A stretch of DNA of 31,461 nucleotides from CAJKWP01 sp050943075. Its GTDB lineage: Bacteria; Bacillota; Clostridia; Christensenellales; UBA1242. The translations under genes and the position numbers were made by a program. This document shows, piece after piece, positions 16,372 through 23,593 of this stretch. Where the stretch lies: contig JBMNOM010000011.1 in NCBI GenBank assembly GCA_050943075.1, positions 1 through 31,461 of the forward strand, in the 5' to 3' direction. Position 1 is the first letter of the stretch. Every line of letters starts with the position of its first letter. Under the pieces are notes generated by a model, which searched no databases, was not told the DNA's origin, and saw only the letters and a list, made by a program, of their open reading frames with translations.

Positions 16372-17031
16372 ATGAAAAAATACTTTGGGCTTATTTTAAT
16401 TATGCTTTTAATGGCAGTGGTGAGTTTTGGCTCATCACCTGTTTTTGCGCTTGAAACTCCAGAGTATGTCCGCGTGATTCACACCATTGCTCGTGTGTTT
16501 GACACCACAGAAAATTTGCAAACATTAACACAAACACAACTTGGCGAAAGAACAATTAAAATTTTATATTTGCATGATGTTGTTCGCGTGAAAAGTGAAG
16601 AAAATGAATTTTATAAAGTTGAAGTTGAAGTGGAAAACCAAACCCAACAAGGCTATATTTACAAAGCCGCTGTGATTGACAATAACTTAAAATCTCCAAC
16701 CAAATTTTTGCAAACAAATGCAAGCATAACAGAAAACACTTTTGCGTTTGAAAAAGAAGGCGACACTTTCACAAAGACAAATTTGCAAATTGAAAAAGAC
16801 ACACGCATTAGGCTTGTTGAAGGCTACAAAACAAATGTGCAATACACACGCATTAGTTTCGCAAAAGACGGCCAAGTTGTCACAACTTATGTTGAAACAA
16901 GTTTAATTAAAACAGATGGAGTTAACCGCTCAATTTTGCTTGCTATCACACTTTTAACATTAAGTTTTTCTGGCATTGGAATTTTGTATAAGTTTTTAAA
17001 AAGAAAAGAAAAATTAAATAAAAATAATTAA
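16372..17031 (+). CDS. Exported SH3-like protein with C-terminal membrane helix
   Basis: A 219-residue envelope protein. Residues 1-26 are a cleavable signal peptide (hydrophobic core, then SSPVFA). The extracellular part resembles bacterial SH3 modules: residues about 32-90 (ARVFDTTE...LHDVVRVKSEENEFYKVEVEV...GYIYKAAV) and a second, weaker copy at about 100-185. Residues about 188-208 are a membrane helix followed by the basic tail KRKEKLNK. It is therefore a type I membrane protein with SH3 domains outside, possibly contacting peptidoglycan. Its own perfect promoter abuts the ATG and an intrinsic terminator follows at 17055-17089, so it is monocistronic. The binding target is unknown. Confidence 0.82.
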   Translation: MKKYFGLILIMLLMAVVSFGSSPVFALETPEYVRVIHTIARVFDTTENLQTLTQTQLGERTIKILYLHDVVRVKSEENEFYKVEVEVENQTQQGYIYKAAVIDNNLKSPTKFLQTNASITENTFAFEKEGDTFTKTNLQIEKDTRIRLVEGYKTNVQYTRISFAKDGQVVTTYVETSLIKTDGVNRSILLAITLLTLSFSGIGILYKFLKRKEKLNKNN

Positions 17032-17054
17032 TTAAAAATCTATTTAAAATTAAT

Positions 17055-17089
17055 AAAAAACGCTAAAAGATAAATTTAGCGTTTTTTTT
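17055..17089 (+). terminator. Intrinsic terminator after the SH3 protein gene
   Basis: A 13-bp stem (17055-17067 with 17075-17087, core AACGCTAAA) has a 7-base loop and ends in a run of eight T. Confidence 0.9.
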
Positions 17090-17266
17090 GTTAAAACCTT
17101 AAATTTTATATTTTTCAGCCATTTTTTAATTATTATATTTTTAATTTGTTTTTTAAATTAATTTCAAATTAAAATTATTAAAATTATTTTTTTAAATTTA
17201 ATTAAAATATAATATTTTTTTTAATTTAATAAAAATAATGGATTAAAAAATTATGTTAAAAATTAA
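17090..17266. other. Hyper-AT convergent intergenic region
   Basis: Between the SH3 gene and uvrC the sequence is over 90% A/T by eye, with AAATTAAT-like words and no open frame with a ribosome site. No feature was identified beyond the terminator upstream. Confidence 0.6.
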
Positions 17267-19090
17267 TTATTTATCTTTTAAAAAATTAATAATTTTTTCT
17301 GCAAGTTTTTGTCCAATTCCATTCACCTGCATAAGCTCTTCTTTGCTGGCTTCTTTAATTTTTTGAACTGATAAAAACTTTTCAAACAATAATTTTGCTT
17401 TCTTTTCTCCAAGCCCTTCAAGGTCATCAAGAACACTTGTGAAAGCGTTTTTGTCACGCAATGTTCTGTGAAAAGTGATTGCAAAACGGTGTGTTTCATC
17501 TCTTAACTTTTGCAACAATTTAAGTTCTGGACTGTTGCGGTTTAACATGTATGGAAACGAGTTGTTTGGTTTAAAAACTTCTTCAAATTTTTTGGCAAGC
17601 GAAATCATGTCAATTTGCCCTTCAAGCCCAAACTTGCACAAAATTTCATAGGCGGCAGAAAGTTGCCCTTTGCCACCATCAATAACAATAAGGTCTGGTT
17701 TTGCGCCAAAATCAGTGTCGCCACTTACAAGCCTTTCAAGGCGTCTTGTCAGTGTTTCTTGCATGCTTAAAAAATCGTTTGGCCCATCAACAGTTTTAAT
17801 TTTAAATTTGCGATAGCTCTTTTTGTCTGCCTCACCATTTGTGAAAACAGCCATGGAAGAAACAGAGTTTGTGCCGCCCAAATTTGAAATGTCATAACAT
17901 TCCATTCTGTATGGCAAGTTTTTAAGTTCAAGTTTTTCTTTAAGCCTTTTAATTGCACCAATTGTTGCGTTTTGTTTTTGCTGTTGTTTTGAAACCGATG
18001 TTTTTAAATGAAGCGCTGCGTTATCAAGCGCCATACTCACAAACTTTTTCTTTAAAGATTTTTCTGGCGCAATAATTTCAACTTTGGTGCCCTTTTGCTC
18101 AAACAGCGTTTGCTCAATGGACTTTTCAAATTGCAATTTGTTTGGCACCAAAATTTCTTTTGGCAATAATTTGTCTTTGTAGTATTCCACAATAAACTCC
18201 GCCAAAATTTCATTAACATCTTCACTTAATGTTAAAAGCGAAAAGTTTTGAATACCCACAATTCTGCCCATTCTGCAAACCACAACAGACACTGCTGTTT
18301 CAAGCCCATTGCTGCTTGCACCAAATGCATCTACACTTAAATTTCTTGGCACATTAATAATTGTTTTTTCGCGCAATTTTTTAAGTTTTGCAATTTTGTC
18401 ACGCAACAAAAGTGCTTGTTCAAAGTTTTCCATTTTTGCGTTTGCAAGCATTTTGTCTGTTAAAATTTGTTCAATTTCTTCATTGTCGCCATTCAAAAAT
18501 TTAATTGTTTTGTCAACAACAACTTTATATTCATCTTTTGTTAATTTGATTTTGTTAAACATGCTTCCAAATGAAAATGCAAATGTTGTGTCTTTGCTTT
18601 CTTGTTTTGATGACCTGGAAACTTTTAACCCGTAGGTTTGAATTGGATATGCCAAGTTTAAAATTTTCAAAATTTCAAAAGCAGTAATTCCCGCAAAGAA
18701 AGGGCCAAAATATTTTTTGCCGTCGTTTTTAATTTTGCGCGTCACTTCAAACTTTGGAAAGTCTTCTTTTAAGTTAACTTTAATGTAAGAAAAACTTTTG
18801 TCGTCTTTAAGCAAAATGTTGTAAAAGGGTTTATATTTTTTAATTAAAGTGTTTTCAAGCGCCAAAGCATCAACTTCTGCTGGCGTGACAAAATATTCCA
18901 AATCATAAATATTTTGTACCATGGCGGCAACTTTGTCGTCTTTTTTTGTGGCAAAAAAATACTGGCTAACTCTGTTTTTAAGGTTTTTTGCCTTGCCAAC
19001 ATAAATGACTTGTCCAGTTTTTTCACGCATTACATAAACGCCACTTTCTTGTGGAAGCGCCTCAAGTTTGTGTTTTATAAGGTCGTTCAT
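17267..19090 (-). CDS. uvrC: Excinuclease ABC subunit C
   Basis: A 607-residue UvrC, the dual-incision nuclease of nucleotide excision repair acting with UvrA and UvrB. An N-terminal GIY-YIG nuclease (GVYVMREKTGQVIYVGKAKNL, residues about 14-34) is followed by a UVR domain (about 190-230), the RNase H-like second nuclease (MECYDISNLGG and PDLIVIDGGKGQL, with conserved Asp residues) and a C-terminal helix-hairpin-helix pair (LGEKKAKLL and VNGIGQKLAEKI). Length is normal. The start is ATG 19088-19090: a six-codon extension reading from TTG overlaps the -10 box. No ribosome site is present, and TATAAT ends six bases before the ATG, predicting a leaderless mRNA. The gene is divergent from the GPH transporter. 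Confidence 0.96.
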   Translation of the reverse strand: MNDLIKHKLEALPQESGVYVMREKTGQVIYVGKAKNLKNRVSQYFFATKKDDKVAAMVQNIYDLEYFVTPAEVDALALENTLIKKYKPFYNILLKDDKSFSYIKVNLKEDFPKFEVTRKIKNDGKKYFGPFFAGITAFEILKILNLAYPIQTYGLKVSRSSKQESKDTTFAFSFGSMFNKIKLTKDEYKVVVDKTIKFLNGDNEEIEQILTDKMLANAKMENFEQALLLRDKIAKLKKLREKTIINVPRNLSVDAFGASSNGLETAVSVVVCRMGRIVGIQNFSLLTLSEDVNEILAEFIVEYYKDKLLPKEILVPNKLQFEKSIEQTLFEQKGTKVEIIAPEKSLKKKFVSMALDNAALHLKTSVSKQQQKQNATIGAIKRLKEKLELKNLPYRMECYDISNLGGTNSVSSMAVFTNGEADKKSYRKFKIKTVDGPNDFLSMQETLTRRLERLVSGDTDFGAKPDLIVIDGGKGQLSAAYEILCKFGLEGQIDMISLAKKFEEVFKPNNSFPYMLNRNSPELKLLQKLRDETHRFAITFHRTLRDKNAFTSVLDDLEGLGEKKAKLLFEKFLSVQKIKEASKEELMQVNGIGQKLAEKIINFLKDK

Positions 19091-19096
19091 ATAAAT

Positions 19097-19105
19097 ATTA
19101 TAGCA
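19097..19105 (-). promoter_or_regulatory. Extended -10 promoter directly before uvrC (leaderless type)
   Basis: On the minus strand, TGCTATAAT (TATAAT at 19097-19102) is followed by ATTTAT and then the ATG. No clear -35 box lies at 16-18 bases. The same sequence from TG to ATGA, apart from one base, precedes ung. Confidence 0.65.
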
Positions 19106-19195
19106 CAATTAAAAATGTTTAAAGCAAGCAAAAACAAAACTTTGTCATAATTGTTATTTAATAATAAAACAACTTTTCAAAGCATAAAATGTTGT

Positions 19196-20683
19196 ATGAA
19201 AAAATTAAGCCGTTTAACAAAAACAGCGTATGGCATTGGCAATTTGGGTTACGGCACTTTAAGCCAAGCACTTAACAGTTTTGTGATGTTTTTTGCAACC
19301 GCTGTGCTTGGAATGAGCGGCGCACTTGTTGGGCTTGCTGTGGGCATAAGTGCACTTTGGGACGGCGTTTCCGACCCTATTGTTGGTTTTATTTCAGACA
19401 GAAGCAAAAACACAGGTTTGGGAAGGCGCTTGCGTTTTATGTTTATTGCCACTTTCACAATGGCATTGTCAAACATTTTTTTGTGGGTTATACCAACAAG
19501 TGCACCAAGCATTGTAAAGTTTTTTTGGCTTCTTCTTGCCCTTTTGGGCATTGAAACATCTTGCACGCTTTTTGCAACACCTTACTTTGCACTTGGTGTT
19601 GACCTTGCGCCAGATTATTCCGAACAAAATGTCATTCAAGGCTACAAAACAGTTTTTTTTATTTTGGGCATGCTTTTGCCAAGTTTTTTAATGATGTGGT
19701 TTATGCCAGCAAATAACACAATGCAATCACAATTTAACCAACTTGGCTACATTAAAATTGGGCTTGTCACATCATTTTTAAGCCTGGCTTGTGGTTTAAT
19801 TTCCACTTTTGGCACGCTTAAAGCGTATAAGAAAATTAAATTTCCTGTTAACATGCATCAAAAACAAAACCAATCTTTTTTTAAAACACTTAAAAAGTTT
19901 TTTAATGTGTTAAAACAAAAAAACTATTTCAGTGTGATTATTGGCTATTCAGTTGCATTAATTGCTTCTGCATTTTTAATTAGTGTGGGCATGCATCTTT
20001 TCACTTATGCATATCATTTCAATTCAACACAAATTCCAATTCTTATGGCTGTTTTGTTCATTTCAGCCATAATTTCACAACCATTTTGGATTTATCTTGC
20101 CAATCGCGGAGAAAAAAAGAGCGCGTTAAATTCTTCACTCATCACAGTGCTGTTTGGCATTGCGTTAACTGTTGTCACTTTTATTTTTAGGGATTTTATT
20201 TCAAACAAAGCTTTGTTTCTTTTAACACTGCCTTGCATTTTTGTTTGTGGGTTTGGCACAGGGTCGTTATATTCCCTTCCTCTTTCCATGTTTGCCGATG
20301 TTTTAACAATGGACAACATAAAAACTGGAGAAAACAATTCTGCCACATACAGCGGTTTTATGACAATTTCATACAACCTTGCAAACAGCATTGCCTTGTT
20401 TTTAATTGGCTTGTTATTAGACTTCATTAAATTTGACGCTTCCCAACCAGTGCAGCCATTAACTGTTCAAAACAACTTGGGTTTAATTGTGTTTTTGGGT
20501 TGCGCGTGCTCAATTAGTTTGTCTATGCTGTTTTTTTCGCAATACTCTTTGAAGCGTAAAGACATTTTAAAAGCGCAAATGAACAGCGAATTTAAAATTT
20601 TGAAAATTGAAAATGTCCAAAAAAACACCAATGAAACAGGGGCTTCGCAAGAAAACAAAGTTTCAGGAGTTAACAAGATTTAG
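19196..20683 (+). CDS. GPH-family (glycoside/pentoside/hexuronide) sugar:cation symporter
   Basis: A 495-residue membrane protein with about 12 hydrophobic helices. The N-terminus TAYGIGNLGYG, then WDGVSDPIVGFISDRSKNTGLGRRLRF (about residues 58-84), is the GPH/MelB signature, in which the DP...DR..T..GRRRP-like loop lies between helices 2 and 3. FATPYFALGVDLAPDYSEQN in the middle is also typical of the family. Members import sugars with Na+ or H+; the substrate cannot be read from the sequence and no sugar enzymes are nearby. I chose ATG 19196 because the conserved N-terminus begins there; no ribosome site is visible, and TAAAAT at 19185-19190 hints at another near-leaderless start. The last 35 residues form a polar tail. 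Confidence 0.9.
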   Translation: MKKLSRLTKTAYGIGNLGYGTLSQALNSFVMFFATAVLGMSGALVGLAVGISALWDGVSDPIVGFISDRSKNTGLGRRLRFMFIATFTMALSNIFLWVIPTSAPSIVKFFWLLLALLGIETSCTLFATPYFALGVDLAPDYSEQNVIQGYKTVFFILGMLLPSFLMMWFMPANNTMQSQFNQLGYIKIGLVTSFLSLACGLISTFGTLKAYKKIKFPVNMHQKQNQSFFKTLKKFFNVLKQKNYFSVIIGYSVALIASAFLISVGMHLFTYAYHFNSTQIPILMAVLFISAIISQPFWIYLANRGEKKSALNSSLITVLFGIALTVVTFIFRDFISNKALFLLTLPCIFVCGFGTGSLYSLPLSMFADVLTMDNIKTGENNSATYSGFMTISYNLANSIALFLIGLLLDFIKFDASQPVQPLTVQNNLGLIVFLGCACSISLSMLFFSQYSLKRKDILKAQMNSEFKILKIENVQKNTNETGASQENKVSGVNKI

Positions 20684-20710
20684 GTGCCTAAACCCCAAAA
20701 ATTGTAAGGA

Positions 20711-20767
20711 AAAATGCCTTGAAAATTCGATATTTTGCGGTAAAAAGCACAAAAGGCATATTTTTTT
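20711..20767 (+). terminator. Probable terminator after the GPH transporter
   Basis: A 7-bp stem ATGCCTT/AAGGCAT (20714-20720 with 20753-20759) is followed by a run of seven T. The loop is long (32 bases) and contains a smaller A/T hairpin, so the call is tentative. Confidence 0.5.
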
Positions 20768-20778
20768 AGTAAATTAGT

Positions 20779-20806
20779 TTGAAAAATGCCCATTATGGTA
20801 TATAAT
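20779..20806 (+). promoter_or_regulatory. Sigma-A promoter for the HU gene
   Basis: TTGAAA (20779-20784), a 16-base spacer and a perfect TATAAT (20801-20806). The predicted leader is about 47 bases. Confidence 0.75.
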
Positions 20807-20859
20807 ATAAGCAGTTAAAGCATCTCGCTTTTTCAAAAATAAAAGGAGTTTATGTTTTT

Positions 20860-21132
20860 ATGAACAAAGGAGAATTAATTAGAGAATTAGCTGAAACAAC
20901 AGGCTATACTCAAAAAGATGCTGCTGCATTTTTGGACGCTTATGTTGAAGTGGTGACCAAAGCTTTGGAAAAAGGGGAAAAAGTTCAACTTGTTGGCTTT
21001 GGAACTTATGAATTGAAAAAAAGAGCTGCTGGTGTTAGAACAAACCCACAAACAAAAGAAAAGGTTCAAGTTCCAGCATCAAAAGTTCCAACATTTAAGT
21101 TTGGAAAAGCATACAAAAATCTTTTCAATTAA
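20860..21132 (+). CDS. hup: HU-type nucleoid protein
   Basis: A 90-residue histone-like DNA-binding protein that bends and compacts DNA as a dimer. It begins MNKGELIRELAETTGYTQKDA, and the helical dimerisation body is followed by the DNA-binding beta arm with VGFGTYELKKRAAGVRTNPQT and FKFGKAYKN. Length and motifs are those of HU rather than IHF. The AAGGAG site is 11 bases from this ATG but only 3 bases from an upstream ATG (20852) that opens a three-codon frame (ATG TTT TTA TGA) whose stop overlaps the hup start, an unusual arrangement. Monocistronic: its own promoter is at 20779-20806 and a terminator at 21152-21183. Confidence 0.96.
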   Translation: MNKGELIRELAETTGYTQKDAAAFLDAYVEVVTKALEKGEKVQLVGFGTYELKKRAAGVRTNPQTKEKVQVPASKVPTFKFGKAYKNLFN

Positions 21133-21151
21133 TTCATTTGACTTGATTGAT

Positions 21152-21183
21152 AAAAAGCACAATGCAAATTGTGCTTTTTTTTA
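21152..21183 (+). terminator. Intrinsic terminator after the HU gene
   Basis: A perfect 12-bp stem (21152-21163 with 21168-21179, core AGCACAAT) with a GCAA tetraloop and a T run. Confidence 0.92.
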
Positions 21184-21214
21184 TTTTGTTTTTTATTTTT
21201 CTCTTCTGTCAACG

Positions 21215-21350
21215 CACTCAACAGATGTTGCAAGTATCAATGCTGGTCAACAATGCCCAACAGATGTCGATGGTAGTAAAAAGTGGCAACAATAGTCAAC
21301 GTGAAAAAAGTTGTTAACAATAGTCAATAATGGGCAACAATATGCCCTAT
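21215..21350. repeat. Cluster of short CAACA-containing repeats
   Basis: The words CAACAAT, CAACAGATG and AACAATAGTCAA (exact copies at 21288-21299 and 21316-21327) recur, with small inverted repeats (CAACAGATGTTG near 21220; GGGCA...TGCCC near 21333-21346). No gene is seen here. Confidence 0.5.
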
Positions 21351-21359
21351 ATCTTCTCG

Positions 21360-21471
21360 CACCACACCGACCGCACCACACCGACCGCACCACACCGACC
21401 GCACCACACCGACCGCACCACACCGACCGCACCACACCGACCGCACCACACCGACCGCACCACACCGACCG
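21360..21471. repeat. Eight perfect tandem copies of a GC-rich 14-bp unit
   Basis: The unit CACCACACCGACCG is repeated exactly eight times (112 bp), about 71% GC in a roughly 30% GC genome and without T on the plus strand. The minus strand has three GG runs per unit (GG-TC-GG-TGT-GG-TGC), a pattern able in principle to form two-layer G-quadruplexes. It lies between the convergent terminators of hup and glyS. Frames are open on both strands only because the unit lacks stop codons. Confidence 0.97.
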
Positions 21472-21472
21472 C

Positions 21473-21511
21473 AAAAAAAGAACCTGAAAATTTTTTCAAG
21501 TTCTTTTTTTT
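21473..21511 (-). terminator. Intrinsic terminator after glyS
   Basis: On the minus strand, the arms GAACTTGAAAA and TTTTCAGGTTC pair (one T:G wobble), preceded by A and followed by seven T. The 14-bp repeat array starts immediately beyond it. Confidence 0.85.
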
Positions 21512-21555
21512 GAGTCGTTGAATATTTAAAATAAATTCTTACTGTTTGATTGGCT

Positions 21556-22926
21556 CTAATTAAAACCCAATTTTTCGTTAAGATAGTTAACCAAGTCGTC
21601 AAGATTAATTGTGTCTTGCTTCATTGTATCTCTGTCACGAACTGTGACTGTGCCTTTTTCCAATGTGTCAAAGTCAATTGTCACGCAATATGGTGTTCCA
21701 ATGCCATCTTGTCTTCTATATCTCTTACCAATGCTTCCTGTTTCATCGTAAAACGCGCGGAAGTGTTTTGTTAAGCGTGCGTAAACTTCTCTTGCTTTGT
21801 CGGCGTGTTCTTTTTTCATAAGTGGCAAAACTGCAACTTTGAAAGGAGCAATGTGTGGAGCAAAATGCATAACTTCACGTTCTGTTCCGTCTTCAAGTGT
21901 TTCAACATCATACGCTTCGGTTAAAACTGCAAGCGTGATTCTGTCTGCACCATAAGAAGCTTCAACAACGTATGGAAGATATTTTTCATTTGTCACAGGG
22001 TCTAAATATTGCAAGTTTTTGCCTGAATATTCTTGGTGACGTGTTAGGTCAAAGTCTGTTCTATTGTGAATTCCATTAACTTCGTCAAAACCAAATGGGA
22101 AGTTGTAGTAAACGTCACAAGCAGCTTTTGCGTAATGAGCAAGTTTTTCGTGGTCTTTAAACTTCAAGTTTTCTTTCTTAATGCCAAGCCCCAAGTAAAA
22201 CTCCATTGATTTTTGCTTGTATTCTTCATAAAACTTTTCATCTTCACCTTTTTTGCAGAAAAGTTGGTGTTCCATTTGTTCAAATTCAATTGTTCTAAAT
22301 GTGAAATTGCCTGGTGTAATTTCATTTCTAAAACTTTTACCAATTTGTGCAATTCCAAAAGGCACTTTAAGCCTTAAAGACCTTTGAACATTCAAAAAGT
22401 TTACATATTGTCCTTGTGCTGTTTCTGGGCGTAAGTAAATTGTGTTTTGGCTTTCTTTAACAACGCCTCTGTTTGTTTCAAACATCAAGTTAAATTGTCT
22501 AATTGAAGTAAAGTTGTGTTTTTTACAATTTGGGCAAGGAATTTTGTTGTCTTTAATAAAAGTTTCCATTTGTTCTGTTGTGAAAAAATCTGGGTTAATT
22601 TCGCCTTTTGTGAATTCCTTAATCAAATTATCTGCACGGCATCTTGTTTTACATTCCTTACAATCCATTAATGGATCTGTGAAAGATGCAATGTGTCCGC
22701 TTGCTTCCCAAACTCTTGGGTTCATCAAAATTGCTGCATCAACACCAAAAGAATTTTCAGATTCTTGAACAAACTTTTTCCACCAAAATTTTTTAACATT
22801 GTTTTTTAATTCAACACCAATTGGTCCGTAGTCCCAAGTGTTTGCAAGCCCACCATAAATTTCACTTCCTGGAAATATAAAACCTTTGTCTTTACTGTAA
22901 GCCACAATTTTTTCCATCGTTATCAT
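21556..22926 (-). CDS. glyS: Glycine--tRNA ligase (homodimeric class II type)
   Basis: A 456-residue glycyl-tRNA synthetase of the single-chain alpha2 type, not the two-subunit GlyQ/GlyS type. It charges tRNA-Gly with glycine. Visible parts are the N-terminal GFIFPGSEIYGGLANTWDYGPIG, the zinc-binding CKEC and CPNC pairs (about residues 88-140), class II motif 2 FRNEITPGNFTFRTIEFEQMEHQ, the active-site VVEASYGADRITLAVL (motif 3) and the C-terminal anticodon-binding domain. ATG 22924-22926 is ten bases from AAAGGAG; the second in-frame ATG at 22917 would be too far. A strong promoter lies at 22959-22987; the leader is too short for a T-box riboswitch. Confidence 0.96.
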   Translation of the reverse strand: MITMEKIVAYSKDKGFIFPGSEIYGGLANTWDYGPIGVELKNNVKKFWWKKFVQESENSFGVDAAILMNPRVWEASGHIASFTDPLMDCKECKTRCRADNLIKEFTKGEINPDFFTTEQMETFIKDNKIPCPNCKKHNFTSIRQFNLMFETNRGVVKESQNTIYLRPETAQGQYVNFLNVQRSLRLKVPFGIAQIGKSFRNEITPGNFTFRTIEFEQMEHQLFCKKGEDEKFYEEYKQKSMEFYLGLGIKKENLKFKDHEKLAHYAKAACDVYYNFPFGFDEVNGIHNRTDFDLTRHQEYSGKNLQYLDPVTNEKYLPYVVEASYGADRITLAVLTEAYDVETLEDGTEREVMHFAPHIAPFKVAVLPLMKKEHADKAREVYARLTKHFRAFYDETGSIGKRYRRQDGIGTPYCVTIDFDTLEKGTVTVRDRDTMKQDTINLDDLVNYLNEKLGFN

Positions 22927-22958
22927 AACGCTAAATCTCCTTTAATACCATAAGTATG

Positions 22959-22987
22959 ATTATATTTTTCTTTTAAAATAAAGTCAA
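22959..22987 (-). promoter_or_regulatory. Strong sigma-A promoter for glyS
   Basis: On the minus strand, TTGACT (22982-22987), a 17-base spacer and a perfect TATAAT (22959-22964), about 32 bases before the ATG. Confidence 0.8.
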
Positions 22988-23013
22988 TTAAACACACAAA
23001 ACATTTATTTTTT

Positions 23014-23583
23014 TTAAGAATTTTGGCTTGTTTTAATTTTACCCAAAACGTCAAAAAGTTTATTTTGCAAATCTGACAAATTAATTTCTCCTTTAACAGC
23101 ATATTCAAGCACTGGAAGGTTTAATTTGCCCAAAAGTTCGTATAAGTCCGGATGACGTTGTTTAAGAAGCTCGTCTTCAAAGCTGTTGTCAAAAATGTCA
23201 ACAACAAAAAGTGGTTTCATTGTTTTTTCTTCAAACACAATAAAATCAATAAAATAATCTTTCACTGTGTTATACAAATTTCTGTTTCCGGTTGCTTGCA
23301 ACAAATTTGCCACACCAACTTTTGGCAAAGTGATGTAATCTTTTGGTAAAACTTTGTTAAGTGCAAAAAGTGAAGCAACTTCACGTCTTGACATATAATT
23401 TGGAACAACTTCAACTGCATCTGAGTTGTAAATTAATTGCTTTTTCTCTTTTGCTTTTTTTTCTTTTTTAACTTTGGTTTTAAACTTTAAGTTAAGCAAG
23501 TTTTTTTTCTTTAAAAACACAACAAGTTTATAAAGAATAAAAAATGCAATAATTCCAATAATAATGTATAAAAAAATTTCCAT
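23014..23583 (-). CDS. Membrane-anchored DUF2726-like protein
   Basis: A 189-residue protein. Residues 1-24 form one membrane helix, followed by a very basic stretch (about 25-49) and a soluble domain. The domain resembles DUF2726: an N-terminal LFALNKVLP helix, then IDFIVF (112-117) and PLFVVDIFD (124-132), which match the D...(I/V)(E/D)-type strands of restriction-endonuclease-like folds; the usual GxK/ExK follow-up is not clear, so nuclease activity is doubtful. ATG 23581-23583 has AGGAG six bases upstream; the ORF could be extended 8 codons without support. It starts 10 bases after the ung stop codon, so the two genes form an operon. Known DUF2726 proteins are poorly characterised. Confidence 0.8.
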   Translation of the reverse strand: MEIFLYIIIGIIAFFILYKLVVFLKKKNLLNLKFKTKVKKEKKAKEKKQLIYNSDAVEVVPNYMSRREVASLFALNKVLPKDYITLPKVGVANLLQATGNRNLYNTVKDYFIDFIVFEEKTMKPLFVVDIFDNSFEDELLKQRHPDLYELLGKLNLPVLEYAVKGEINLSDLQNKLFDVLGKIKTSQNS

Positions 23584-23593
23584 AACTTTCTCC

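Noticed and set aside
21360..21471. CRISPR array
   Set aside because: The copies are directly adjacent with no spacers, and no cas gene is present.
21330..21521. Open frames through the 14-bp array on both strands
   Set aside because: They are open only because the repeat unit has no stop codons; they lack ribosome sites, and every frame gives the same 14-residue repeat.
22927..23013. T-box riboswitch upstream of glyS
   Set aside because: The spacer is only 87 bases, the promoter leaves a leader of about 25 bases, and no specifier stem or T-box sequence is seen.
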